A stretch of DNA of 64,000 nucleotides from Cinclus cinclus. Its lineage: Eukaryota; Chordata; Aves; Passeriformes; Cinclidae. Within the stretch, counting starts at the first letter, position 1. Every line of letters starts with the position of its first letter. Location: positions 36,962,654 to 37,026,653 of the forward strand of contig NC_085052.1 of NCBI RefSeq assembly GCF_963662255.1, read 5' to 3'. The notes under the pieces are model-generated. The model ran no database searches, was not told the origin of the DNA, and was given only the letters and a program-made list of their open reading frames with translations. Shown here in pieces: positions 36,932 to 49,051 of the stretch. A program made the position numbers and the translations under genes.

Positions 36932-39353
36932 TTGGGTCACAATGGTTCCTTGCTTCTCTTAACCTCTGTGGTGTCACAATGCATTCCAAGCCCTTTTAGG
37001 CCACTTGGTCTTACAATGAACCATTTGATTCTTGGCCTTCATGGTGTCATAATGGTTCCTTGCTTCTATAGGTCCCCATGCTGTCAGAGTCCATCCGTGG
37101 TCCTTTTGCGCCCCCTGGTGTCAAAAGTGATGCTTAGATTATTAGCCTGCATTGGGTCACTATGGTTCCTTGCTTCTCTTAACCCCTGTGGTGTCACAAT
37201 GCATCCCATGCCCTTTTAGGCCACTTGATGTCACAATGAATCATTTGATTCTTGGCCTCCATGGTGGCATAATTGTACCAGGTTTTACTTGGGCCCCATG
37301 CTTTCACAATACATCCCTGCCCCTTTTAGGCCCATTGGTGTCACAAGGGATCATTAGATTGTTAGCCTGCATTGGGTCACAATGGATCCTTGCTTCTCTT
37401 AACCCCTGTGCTGTCACAATGCATCCCATGCCCTTTTAGGCAACATGATGTCACAATGAATCATTTGATTCTTGGCCTCCACCGTGGCATAATAGATCCT
37501 TGTTTCTATTGTTCCCCATGCTTTCACAATTCATCCCTGCCCCTTTTAGGCCCATTGGTGACACAAGGGATCATTAGATTGTTAGCCTGCATTGGGTCAC
37601 AATGGTTCCTTGCTTCTCTTAACCTCTGAGGTGTCACAATGCATCCCATGCCCTTTTAGGCCACTTGATGTCACAATGAATCATTTGATTCTTGGCCTCC
37701 ATGGTGTCATAATGGTTCCTTGTTTCTATTGGGCCCCATGTTGTCACAATTCATCCCTGGCCCTTTTACGCCCCCTGGTGTCAAATGGGATCCTGGGATT
37801 ATTAGCCTCCATTGGGTCACAATGGTTCCTTGCTTCTCTTAACCGCTGTGCTGTCACAATGCATCCCATGCCCTTTTAGGCCACTTGATGTCACAATGAA
37901 TTATTTGATTTTTGGCCTCCATGGTGGCATAATAGATCCTTGCCTCTATTGGTCCCCGTGCTGTCAGAGTTCATCCGTGGCCCTTTTTATACCCCCTGGT
38001 GCCACAAGGGATCATTAGATTGTTAGCCTGCATTGGGTCACAATGGTTCCTTGCTTCTCTTAACCTCTGTGGTGTCACAATGCATTCCAAGCCCTTTTAG
38101 GCCACTTGGTCTTACAATGAACCATTTGATTCTTGGCCTTCATGGTGTCATAATGGTTCCTTGCTTCTATAGGTCCCCATGCTGTCAGAGTTCATCCGTG
38201 GTCCTTTTGCGCCCCCTGGTGTCAAAAGGGATTCTTAGATTGTTAGCCTGCATTGGGTCACAATGGTTCCTTGCTTCTCTTAACCCCTGTGGTGTCACAA
38301 TGCATCCCATGCCCTTTTAGGCCACTTGATGTCACAATGAATCATTTGATTCTTGGCCTCCATGGTGGCATAATTGTACCAGGTTTTAATTGGGCCCCAT
38401 GCTTTCACAATACATCCCTGCCCCTTTTAGGCCCATTGGTGTCACAAGGGATCATTAGATTGTTAGCCTGCATTGGGTCACAATGGTTCCTTGCTTCTCT
38501 TAACCTCTGTGGTGTCACAATGCCTTCCAAGCCCTTTTAGGCCACTTGGTCTTACAATGAACCATTTGATTCTTGGCCTTCGTGGTGTCATAATGGTTCC
38601 TTGCTGCTATAGGTCCCCATGCTGTCAGAGTTCATCCGTGGTCCTTTTGCGCCCCCTGGTGTCAAAAGGGATTCTTAGATTGCTAACCTGCATTGGGTCA
38701 CAATGGTTCCTTGCTTCTCTTAACCCCTGTGGTGTCACAATGCATCCCATGCCCTTTTAGGCCACTTGATGTCACAATGAATCATTTGATTCTTGGCCTC
38801 CATGGTGGCATAATTGTACCAGGTTTTACTTGGGCCCCATGCTTTCACAATACATCCCTGCCCCTTTTAGGCCCATTGGTGTCAAAAGGGATCATTAGAT
38901 TGTTAGCCTCCATTGGGTCACAATGGATCCTTACTTCTCTTAACCCCTGTGCTGTCACAATGCATCCCATGCCCTTTTAGGCCACATGATGTCACAATGA
39001 ATTATTTGATTCTTGGCCTCCATTGTGTCATAATGGTTCCTTGTTTCTATTGGGCCCCATGCTTTCAGAATACGTCCCTGCCCCTTTTAGGCGCCTTGGT
39101 GTCAAAAGGGATCATTAGATTGTTAGCCTGCATTGGGTCACAATGGATCCTTCCTTCTCTTAACCCCTGTGCTGTCACAATGCATCCCATGCCCTTTTAG
39201 GCCACATGACGTCACAATGAATTATTTGATTCTTGGCCTCCATGGTGGCATAATAGATCCTTGCTTCTATTGGTCCCCGTGCTGTAGCAATCCATCCCTG
39301 GCCCTTTTTATACCCCCTGGTGCCACAAGGGATCATTAGATTGTTAGCCTGCA
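36932..39353. repeat. Region II HOR unit, 11 monomers (2,422 bp)
   Basis: Same order as the preceding unit with one additional D monomer (38,033) before the E (38,253). Monomers from 35,831 to 37,812 match those from 38,253 to 40,234 at exactly +2,422 bp, so this is the longest strictly periodic stretch in region II. The B monomer at 37,812 carries a short D-type patch in subunit 5. Confidence 0.82.
38033..38252. repeat. Monomer family D exemplar (220 bp), most diverged family
   Basis: D differs from the others along most of its length. Subunit 2 is GCATTCCAAGCCC instead of GCATCCCATGCCC. Subunit 3 is TTGGTCTTACAATGAACC. Subunit 4 has GCTTCTATAGGTCCCC, subunit 5 has CTGTCAGAGTTCATCCGTGG and CCTTTTGCGCC, and subunit 6 has GGGATTCTTAGATTG. 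These differences normally travel together, so D is an old, separately amplified lineage. It is sparse in region I (for example 2,462, 8,190, 13,472) and occurs every few monomers in region II. Recombinant copies that carry only part of the D signature are listed among the findings. Confidence 0.9.
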
Positions 39354-42300
39354 TTGGGTCACAATGGTTCCTTGCTTCTCTTAACCTCTGTGGTGTCACA
39401 ATGCATTCCAAGCCCTTTTAGGCCACTTGGTCTTACAATGAACCATTTGATTCTTGGCCTTCATGGTGTCATAATGGTTCCTTGCTTCTATAGGTCCCCA
39501 TGCTGTCAGAGTTCATCCGTGGTCCTTTTGCGCCCCCTGGTGTCAAAAGGGATGCTTAGATTATTAGCCTGCATTGGGTCACTATGGTTCCTTGCTTCTC
39601 TTAACCCCTGTGGTGTCACAATGCATCCCATGCCCTTTTAGGCCACTTGATGTCACAATGAATCATTTGATTCTTGGCCTCCATGGTGGCATAATTGTAC
39701 CAGGTTTTACTTGGGCCCCATGCTTTCACAATACATCCCTGCCCCTTTTAGGCCCATTGGTGTCACAAGGGATCATTAGATTGTTAGCCTGCATTGGGTC
39801 ACAATGGATCCTTGCTTCTCTTAACCCCTGTGCTGTCACAATGCATCCCATGCCCTTTTAGGCAACATGATGTCACAATGAATCATTTGATTCTTGGCCT
39901 CCACCGTGGCATAATAGATCCTTGCTTCTATTGGTCCCCATGCTTTCACAATTCATCCCTGCCCCTTTTAGGCCCATTGGTGTCACAAGGGATCATTAGA
40001 TTGTTAGCCTGCATTGGGTCACAATGTTTCCTTGCTTCTCTTAACCTCTGAGGTGTCACAATGCATACCATGCCCTTTTAGGCCACTTGATGTCACAATG
40101 AATCATTTGATTCTTGGCCTCCATGGTGTCATAATGGTTCCTTGTTTCTATTGGGCCCCATGTTGTCACAATTCATCCCTGGCCCTTTTACGCCCCCTGG
40201 TGTCAAATGGGATCCTGGGATTATTAGCCTCCATTGGGTCACAATGGATCCTTGCTTCTCTTAACCGCTGTGCTGTCACAATGCATCCCATGCCCATTTA
40301 GGCCACTTGATGTCACAATGAATCATTTGATTTTTGGCCTCCATGGTGGCATAATAGATCCTTGCCTCTATTGGTCCCCGTGCTGTAACAATCCATCCCT
40401 GGCCCTTTTTATACCCCCTGGTGTAAACAAGGGATCATTAGATTGTTAGCCTGCATTGGGTCACAATGGTTCCTTGCTTCTCTTAACCTCTGAGGTGTCA
40501 CAATGCCTTCCAAGCCCTTTTAGGCCACTTGGTCTTACAATGAACCATTTGATTCTTGGCCTTCGTGGTGTCATAATGGTTCCTTGCTGCTATAGGTCCC
40601 CATGCTGTCAGAGTTCATCCGTGGTCCTTTTGCGCCCCCTGGCGTCAAAAGGGATTCTTAGATTGCTAACCTGCATTGGGTCACAATGGTTCCTTGCTTC
40701 TCTTAACCCCTGTGGTGTCACAATGCATCCCATGCCCTTTTAGGCCGCATGACGTCACAATGAATTATTTGATTCTTGGCCTCCATGGTGGCATAATAGA
40801 TCCTTGCTTCTATTGGTCCCCGTGCTGTAACAATCCATCCCTGGCCCTTTTTATACCCCCTGGTGCCACAAGGGATCATTAGATTGTTAGCCTGCATTGG
40901 GTCACAATGGTTCCTTGCTTCTCTTAACCTCTGTGGTGTCACAATGCATCCAATGCCCTTTTAGGCCACTTGATGACACAATGAATCATTTGATTCTTGG
41001 CCTTCATGGTGTCATAATGGTTCCTTGTTTCTATTGGGCCTCATGCATTCACAATTCATCCCTGTCCCTTTTAGGCGCATTGGTGTCACAAGGGATCATA
41101 AGATTGTTAGCCTGTATTGGGTCACAATGGATCCTTGCTTCTCTTAACCCCTGTGATGTCACAATGCATCCCATGCCCTTTTAGGCCACTTGATGTCACA
41201 ATGAATCATTTGATTCTTGGCCTCCACGGTGGCATAATAGATTCTTGCTTCTATTGGTCCCCGTGCTGTAACAATCTATCCCTGGCCCTTTTTATACCCC
41301 ATGGTGCCACAAGGGATCATTAGATTGTTAGCCTGCATTGGGTCACAATGGTTCCTTGCTTCTCTTAACCTCTGTGGTGTCACAATGCATTCCAAGCCCT
41401 TTTAGGCCACTTGATGTCACAATGAATCATTTGATTCTTGGCCTCCATGGTGGCGTAATTGTACCAGGTTTTACTTGGGCCCCATGCTTTCACAATACAT
41501 CCCTGCCCCTTTTAGGCCCATTGGTGTCAAAAGGGATCATTAGATTGTTAGCCTCCATTGGGTCACAATGGATCCTTACTTCTCTTAACCTCTGTGCTGT
41601 CACAATGCATCCCATGCCCTTTTAGGCCACTTGATGTCACAATGAATCATTTGATTCTTGGCCTCCATGGTGTCATAATGGTTCCTTGTTTCTATTGGGC
41701 CCCATGCTTTCACAATTCATCCCTGCCCCTTTTAGGCCCATTGGTGTCACAAGGGATCATTAGATTGTTAGCCTGTATTGGGTCACAATGGATCCTTGCT
41801 TCTCTTAACCCCTGTGCTGTCACAATGCATCCCATGCCCTTTTAGGCCGCATGACGTCACAATGATTTATTTGATTCTTGGCCTCCATGGTGGCATAATA
41901 GATCCTTGCTTCTATTGGTCCCCGTGCTGTAACAATCCATCCCTGGCCCTTTTTATACCCCCTGGTGCCACAAGGGATCATTAGATTGTTAGCCTGCATT
42001 GGGTCACAATGGTTCCTTGCTTCTCTTAACCTCTGTGCTGTCACAATGCATCCCATGCCCTTTTAGGCCACTTGATGTCACAATGAATCATTTGATTCTT
42101 GGCCTCCATGGTGTCATAATGGTTCCTTGTTTCTATTGGGCCCCATGCTTTCACAATTCATCCCTGCCCCTTTTAGGCCCATTGGTGTCACAAGGGATCA
42201 TTAGATTGTTAGCCTGTATTGGGTCACAATGGATCCTTGCTTCTCTTAACCTCTGTGCTGTCACAATGCATCCCATGCCCTTTTAGGCCACTTGATGTCA

Positions 42301-42879
42301 CAATGAATCATTTGATTCTTGGCCTCCATGGTGTCATAATGGTTCCTTGTTTCTATTGGGTCCCATGCTTTCACAATTCATCCCTGCCCCTTTTAGGACC
42401 ATTGGTGTCACAAGGGATCATTAGATTGTTAGCCTGTATTGGGTCACAATGGATCCTTGCTTCTCTTAACCCCTGTGCTGTCACAATGCATCCCATGCCC
42501 TTTTAGGCCGCATGACGTCACAATGAATTATTTGATTCTTGGCCTCCACGGTGGCATAATAGATCCTTGCTTCTATTGGTCCCCGTGCTGTAACAATCTA
42601 TCCCTGGCCCTTTTTATACCCCCTGGTGCCACAAGGGATCATTAGATTGTTAGCCTGCATTGGGTCTCAATGGTTCCTTGCTTCTCTTAACCTCTGTGCT
42701 GTCACAATGCATTCCAAGCCCTTTTAGGCCACTTGGTCTTACAATGAACCATTTGATTCTTGGCCTTCATGGTGTCATAATGGTTCCTTGCTTCTTTAGG
42801 TCCCCATGCTGTCAGAGTTCATCCGTGGTCCTTTTGCGCACCCGGGTGTCAAAAGGGATTCTTAGATTGTTAGCCTGCA

Positions 42880-42989
42880 TTGGGTCACAATGGTTCCTTG
42901 CTTCTCTTAACCTCTGTGGTGTCACAATGCATTCCAAGCCCTTTTAGGCCACTTGGTCTTACAATGAACCATTTGATTCTTGGCCTTCA
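42880..42989. repeat. 1-2-3 half-monomer (110 bp), copy 1
   Basis: D-type subunits 1-3 (GCATTCCAAGCCC, TTGGTCTTACAATGAACC) are followed directly by a subunit starting TGGTGTCA like subunit 4. That subunit then continues CAATGGTTCCATGCTTCTC like subunit 1. Subunits 4-6 are missing. The following monomer (42,990) carries the A6 tract at 43,109-43,114. Confidence 0.9.
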
Positions 42990-43209
42990 TGGTGTCACAA
43001 TGGTTCCATGCTTCTCTTAACTCCTGTGCTGTCATAATGCATCCCATGCCCTTTTAAGCCACATGATGTCACAATGAATTATTTGATTCTTGGCCTCCAT
43101 GGTGGCATAAAAAATCCTTGCTTCTATTGGTCCCCGTGCTGTAACAATTCATCCCTGGCCCTTTTAGGGCCATTGGTGTCACAAGGGATCATTAGATTGT
43201 TAGCCTGCA

Positions 43210-43429
43210 TTGGGTCACAATGGTTCCTTGCTTCTCTTAACCTCTGTGGTGTCACAATGCATCCCATGCCCTTTTAGGCCACTTGATGTCACAATGAATC
43301 ATTTGATTCTTGGCCTCCATGGTGTCATAATGGTTCCTTGTTTCTATTGGGCCCCATGCCTTCACAATACATCCCTGCCCCTTTTAGGCGCCTTGGTGTC
43401 AAAAGGGATCATTAGATTGTTAGCCTCCA
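43210..43429. repeat. Monomer family F exemplar (220 bp), GGCGCC subtype
   Basis: F combines an A-type subunit 4 (GTCATAATGGTTCCTTG, TTTCTATTGGGCCCC) with an E-type subunit 5 (CCTTCACAATACATCCC) and a diagnostic TTTTAGGCGCCTTGG in place of TTTTAGGCCCATTGG. Copies start at 5,548, 11,490, 19,749, 26,690, 43,210, 46,406, 52,576 and 62,271. The copies at 40 and 3,785 have the GGCGCC tail but a subunit 4 with GGTGGGATAATAGATCC. F is normally followed directly by a B monomer. Confidence 0.83.
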
Positions 43430-43650
43430 TTGGGTCACAATGGATCCTTGCTTCTCTTAACCCCTGTGCTGTCACAATGCATCCCATGCCCTTTTAGGCC
43501 ACATGACGTCACAATGAATTATTTGATTCTTGGCCTCCATGGCGGCATAATAGATCCTTGCTTCTATTGGTCCCCGTGCTGTAACAATCCATCCCTGGCC
43601 CTTTTTATACCCCCTGGTGCCACAAGGGATCATTAGATTGTTTGCCTGCA

Positions 43651-43760
43651 TTGGGTCACAATGGTTCCTTGCTTCTCTTAACCTCTGTGGTGTCACAATG
43701 CATTCCAAGCCCTTTTAGGCCACTTGGTCTTACAATGAACCATTTGATTCTTGGCCTTCA
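43651..43760. repeat. 1-2-3 half-monomer (110 bp), copy 2
   Basis: Same D-type half and same chimeric junction as at 42,880. The A6 tract of the next monomer is at 43,880-43,885. CACAATTAATTATTTG in the next monomer is shared with copy 3. Confidence 0.9.
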
Positions 43761-44863
43761 TGGTGTCACAATGGTTCCATGCTTCTCTTAACTCCTGTGC
43801 TGTCATAATGCATCCCATGCCCTTTTAGGCCACATGATGTCACAATTAATTATTTGATTCTTGGCCTCCATGGTGGCATAAAAAATCCTTGCTTCTATTG
43901 GTCCCCGTGCTGTAACAATTCATCCCTGGCCCTTTTAGGCCCATTGGTGTCACAACGGATCATTAGATTGTTAGCCTGCATTGGGTCACAATGGTTCCTT
44001 GCTTCTCTTAACCTCTGTGCTGTCACAATGCATCCCATGCCCTTTTAGGCCACTTGATGTCACAATGAATCATTTGATTCTTGGCCTCCATGATGGCGTA
44101 ATTGTACCAGGTTTTAATTGGGCCCCATGCTTTCACAATATATAACTGCCCCTTTTAGGCCCATTGGTGTCAAAAGGGATCATTAGATTGTTAGCCTGCA
44201 TTGGGTCACAATGGTTCCTTGCTTCTCTTAACCTCTGTGTTGTCACAATGCATCCCATGCCCTTTTAGGCCACTTGATGTCACAATGAATCATTTGATTC
44301 TTGGCCTCCATGGTGTCATAATGGTTCCTTGTTTCTATTGGGCACCATGCTGTCACAATTCATCCCTGGCCCTTTTACGCCCCCTGGTGTCAAATGGGAT
44401 CCTGGGATTATTAGCCTCTATTGGGTCACAATGGTTCCTTGCTTCTCTTAACCCCTGTGCTGACACAATGCATCCCATGCCCTTTTAGGCCACATGATGT
44501 TACAATGAATCATTTGATTCTTGGCCTCCATGGTGGCATAATAGATCCTTGCTTCTATTGGTCCCCGTGCTGTAACAATCCATCCCTGGCCCTTTTTATA
44601 CCCCCTGGTGCCACAAGGGATCATTAGATTGTTAGCCTGCATTGGGTCACAATGGTTCCTTGCTTCTCTTAACCCCTGTGGTGTCACAATGCATCCCTAT
44701 GCGCTTTTAGGCCACATGATGTCACAATGAATTATTTGATTCTTGGCCTCCATGGTGGCATAATAGATCCTTGCTTCTATTGGTCCCCGTGCTGTAACAA
44801 TTCATCCCTGGCCCTTTTAGGTCCATTGGTGTAAACAAGGGATCATTAGACTGTTAGCCTGCA

Positions 44864-46185
44864 TTGGGTCACAATGGTTCCTTGCTTCTCTTAACCTCTG
44901 TGGTGTCACAATGCATTCCAAGCCCTTTTAGGCCACTTGGTCTTACAATGAACCATTTGATTCATGGCCTTCATGGTGTCATAATGGTTCCTTGCTTCTT
45001 TAGGTCCCCATGCTGTCAGAGTTCATCCGTGGTCCTTTTGCGCACCCGGGTGTCAAAAGGGATTCTTAGATTGTTAGCCTGCATTGGGTCACAATGGTTC
45101 CCTGCTTCTCTTAACCCCTGAGGTGTCACAATGCATCCCATGCCCTTTTAGGCCACTTGATGTCACAATGAATCATTTGATTCTTGGCCTCCATGGTGGC
45201 ATAATTGTACCAGGTTTTACTTGGGCCCCATGCTTTCACAATTCATCCCTGCCCCTTTTAGGCCCATTGGTGTCACAAGGGATCATTAGATTGTTAGCCT
45301 GCATTGGGTCACAATGGATCCTTGCTTCTCTTAACCCCTGTGGTGTCACAATGCCTCCCATGCCCTTTTAGGCCACTTGATGTCACAATGAATCATTTGA
45401 TTCTTGGCCTCCATGGTGGCGTAATTGTACCAGGTTTTAATTGGGCCCCATGCTTTCACAATACATCCCTGCCCCTTTTAGGCCCATTGGTGTCAAAAGG
45501 GATCATTAGATTGTTAGCCTGCATTGGGTCACAATGGATCCTTGCTTCTCTTAACCCCTGTGCTGTCACAATGCATCCCATGCCCTTTTAGGCTGCATGA
45601 CGTCACAATGAATTATTTGATTCTTGGCCTCCATGGCGGCATAATAGATCCTTGCTTCTATTGGTCCCCGTGCTGTAACAATTCATCCCTGGCCCTTTTA
45701 GGCCCATTGGTGTAAACAAGGGATCATTAGATTGTTAGCCTGCATTGGGTCACAATGTTTCCTTGCTTCTCTTAACCTCTGTGCTGTCACAATGCATCCC
45801 ATGCCCTTTTAGGCCACTTGATGTCACAATGAATCATTTGAGTCTTGGCCTCCATGGTGGCATAATAGATCCTTGCTTCTATTGGTCCCCGTGCTGTAAC
45901 AATCCATCCCTGGCCCTTTTTATACCCCCTGGTGCCACAAGGGATCATTAGATTGTTAGCCTGCATTGGGTCACAATGGTTCCTTGCTTCTCTTAACCTC
46001 TGTGGTGTCACAATGCATTCCAAGCCCTTTTAGGCCACTTGGTCTTACAATGAACCATTTGATTCTTGGCCTTCATGGTGTCATAATGGTTCCTTGCTTC
46101 TATAGGTCCCCATGCTGTCAGAGTTCATCAGTGGTCCTCTTGCGCCTCCTGGTGTCAAAAGGGATACTTAGATTGTTAGCCTGCA
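44864..46185. repeat. Region III segment T, copy 1 (D-C-E-B'-B-D)
   Basis: Six monomers (44,864, 45,084, 45,304, 45,524, 45,745, 45,966) recur at 54,671-55,992, each at exactly +9,807 bp. Shared variants are TTCATGGCC with CTTTAGGTCCCC, TTCCCTGCTTC, GCCTCCCATGCCC, GGCTGCATGACGTC and CATCAGTGG with CGCCTCC or similar. The first three recur once more at 59,408, 59,628 and 59,848. Confidence 0.84.
45304..45523. repeat. Monomer family E exemplar (220 bp)
   Basis: E is a sister of C with TTTTAATTGGGCCCC in subunit 4, often GGTGGCGTAATTGTACC just before it, and CACAATACATCCCTGCCCC in subunit 5. Subunit 6 commonly reads GTGTCAAAAGGGATC. A 221-bp subtype has CCCCAATTTAGGCCC (2,902, 6,208, 10,608). 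Region III copies at 51,034, 51,915 and 57,094 share TTTAATTCTTGG in subunit 3 and ATATATCCC in subunit 5, marking them as recent relatives. Confidence 0.85.
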
Positions 46186-48059
46186 TTGGGTCACTATGGT
46201 TCCTTGCTTCTCTTAACCCCTGTGCTGTCACAATGCATCCCATGCCCTTTTAGGCCACATGATGTCACAATGAATTATTTGATTCTTGGCCTCCATGGTG
46301 GCATAAAAGATCCTTGCTTCTATTGGTCCCCGTGCTGTAACAATTCATCCCTGGCCCTTTTAGGGCCATTGGTGTCACAAGGGATCATTAGATTGTTAGC
46401 CTGCATTGGGTCACAATGGTTCCTTGCTTCTCTTAACCTCTGTGGTGTCACAATGCATCCCATGCCCTTTTAGGCCACTTGATGTCACAATGAATCATTT
46501 GATTCTTGGCCTCCATGGTGTCATAATGGTTCCTTGTTTCTATTGGGCCCCATGCCTTCACAATACATCCCTGCCCCTTTTAGGCGCCTTGGTGTCAAAA
46601 GGGATCATTAGATTGTTAGCCTCCATTGGGTCACAATGGATCCTTACTTCTCTTAACCCCTGTGCTGTCACAATGCATCCCATGCCCTTTTAGGCCACAT
46701 GACGTCACAATGAATTATTTGATTCTTGGCCTCCATGGCGGCATAATAGATCCTTGCTTCTATTGGTCCCCGTGCTGTAACAATCCATCCCTGGCCCTTT
46801 TTATACCCCCTGGTGCCACAAGGGATCATTAGATTGTTTGCCTGCATTGGGTCACAATGGTTCCTTGCTTCTCTTAACCTCTGTGGTGTCACAATGCATT
46901 CCAAGCCCTTTTAGGCCACTTGGTCTTACAATGAACCATTTGATTCTTGGCCTTCATGGTGTCACAATGGTTCCATGCTTCTCTTAACTCCTGTGCTGTC
47001 ATAATGCATCCCATGCCCTTTTAGGCCACATGATGTCACAATTAATTATTTGATTCTTGGCCTCCATGGTGGCATAAAAAATCCTTGCTTCTATTGGTCC
47101 CCGTGCTGTAACAATTCATCCCTGGCCCTTTTAGGCCCATTGGTGTCACAAGGGATCATTAGATTGTTAGCCTGCATTGGGTCACAATGGTTCCTTGCTT
47201 CTCTTAACCTCTGTGCTGTCACAATGCATCCCATGCCCTTTTAGGCCACTTGATGTCACAATGAATCATTTGATTCTTGGCCTCCATGATGGCGTAATTG
47301 TACCAGGTTTTAATTGGGCCCCATGCTTTCACAATATATAACTGCCCCTTTTAGGCCCATTGGTGTCAAAAGGGATCATTAGATTGTTAGCCTGCATTGG
47401 GTCACAATGGTTCCTTGCTTCTCTTAACCTCTGTGTTGTCACAATGCATCCCATGCCCTTTTAGGCCACTTGATGTCACAATGAATCATTTGATTCTTGG
47501 CCTCCATGGTGTCATAATGGTTCCTTGTTTCTATTGGGCACCATGCTGTCACAATTCATCCCTGGCCCTTTTACGCCCCCTGGTGTCAAATGGGATCCTG
47601 GGATTATTAGCCTCTATTGGGTCACAATGGTTCCTTGCTTCTCTTAACCCCTGTGCTGACACAATGCATCCCATGCCCTTTTAGGCCACATGATGTTACA
47701 ATGAATCATTTGATTCTTGGCCTCCATGGTGGCATAATAGATCCTTGCTTCTATTGGTCCCCGTGCTGTAACAATCCATCCCTGGCCCTTTTTATACCCC
47801 CTGGTGCCACAAGGGATCATTAGATTGTTAGCCTGCATTGGGTCACAATGGTTCCTTGCTTCTCTTAACCCCTGTGGTGTCACAATGCATCCCTATGCGC
47901 TTTTAGGCCACATGATGTCACAATGAATTATTTGATTCTTGGCCTCCATGGCGGCATAATAGATCCTTGCTTCTATTGGTCCCCGTGCTGTAACAATTCA
48001 TCCCTGGCCCTTTTAGGCCCATTGGTGTAAACAAGGGATCATTAGATTGTTAGCCTGCA
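46186..48059. repeat. Region III segment R, copy 2
   Basis: Counterpart of 42,990-44,863. It then jumps directly to a B monomer (48,060) that corresponds to 45,745 (+2,315 bp). The four monomers 44,864-45,744 of copy 1 (881 bp) have no counterpart here, a precise four-monomer deletion or a later insertion in copy 1. Confidence 0.83.
46847..46956. repeat. 1-2-3 half-monomer (110 bp), copy 3
   Basis: Lies exactly 3,196 bp beyond copy 2 within a duplicated segment. The A6 tract follows at 47,076-47,081. Confidence 0.9.
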
Positions 48060-48941
48060 TTGGGTCACAATGTTTCCTTGCTTCTCTTAACCTCTGTGCT
48101 GTCACAATGCATCCCATGCCCTTTTAGGCCACTTGATGTCACAATGAATCATTTGAGTCTTGGCCTCCATGGTGGCATAATAGATCCTTGCTTCTATTGG
48201 TCCCCGTGCTGTAACAATCCATCCCTGGCCCTTTTTATACCCCCTGGTGCCACAAGGGATCATTAGATTGTTAGCCTGCATTGGGTCACAATGGTTCCTT
48301 GCTTCTCTTAACCTCTGTGGTGTCACAATGCATTCCAAGCCCTTTTAGGCCACTTGGTCTTACAATGAACCATTTGATTCTTGGCCTTCATGGTGTCATA
48401 ATGGTTCCTTGCTTCTATAGGTCCCCATGCTGTCAGAGTTCATCAGTGGTCCTCTTGCGCCTCCTGGTGTCAAAAGGGATACTTAGATTGTTAGCCTGCA
48501 TTGGGTCACTATGGTTCCTTGCTTCTCTTAACCCCTGTGGTGTCACAATGCATCCCATGCCCTTTTAGGCCACTTGATGTCACAATGAATCATTTGATTC
48601 TTGGCCTCCATGGTGGCGTAATTGTACCAGGAATTAATTGGGCCCCATGCTTTCACAATAAATCCCTGCCCCTTTTAGGCCCATTGGTGTCAAAAGGGAT
48701 CATTAGATTGTTAGCCTGCATTGGGTCACAATGGATCCTTGCTTCTCTTAACCCCTGTGCTGTCACAATGCATCCCATGCCCTTTTAGGCCACTTGATGT
48801 CACAATGAATCATTTGATTTTTGGCCTCCATGGTGGCATAATAGATCCTTGCCTCTATTGGTCCCCGTGCTGTAACAATCCATCCCTGGCCCTTGTTATA
48901 CCCCCTGGTGCCACAAGGGATCATTAGATTGTTAGCCTGCA

Positions 48942-49051
48942 TTGGGTCACAATGGTTCCTTGCTTCTCTTAACCTCTGTGGTGTCACAATGCATTCCAAG
49001 CCCTTTTAGGCCACTTGGTCTTACAATGAACCATTTGATTCTTGGCCTTCA
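48942..49051. repeat. 1-2-3 half-monomer (110 bp), copy 4
   Basis: Same junction; the A6 tract follows at 49,171-49,176. The preceding monomer is a B with CCTTGTTATACCCC (48,721). Confidence 0.9.

Larger units (their letters stand above)
16333..42659. repeat. Region II: 9-11 monomer HORs, D-rich domain
   Basis: D monomers recur every few units here, typically in runs such as B-D-C. A D monomer ending GGGATGCTTAGATT followed by a C monomer starting TCACTATGG is a clear HOR tag. Tagged D monomers start at 20,190, 24,927, 27,131, 29,113, 34,730, 36,932 and 39,354. Spacing between neighbours is 2,204, 1,982, 2,202 or 2,422 bp (10, 9, 10, 11 monomers) where no larger block intervenes. The spacings 4,737 and 5,617 bp include the half-monomer blocks at 21,952 and 31,095. 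Borders are approximate. Confidence 0.78.
42990..44863. repeat. Region III segment R, copy 1 (3,196-bp spacing)
   Basis: Monomers 43,210, 43,430, the half at 43,651, then 43,761, 43,981, 44,201, 44,421 and 44,642 match 46,406 through 47,838 at exactly +3,196 bp. They share rare variants such as CCATGATGGCG, ATATATAACTGCC, GTGTTGTCAC, GGGCACCATGC and CATCCCTATGCGC. Confidence 0.85.
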
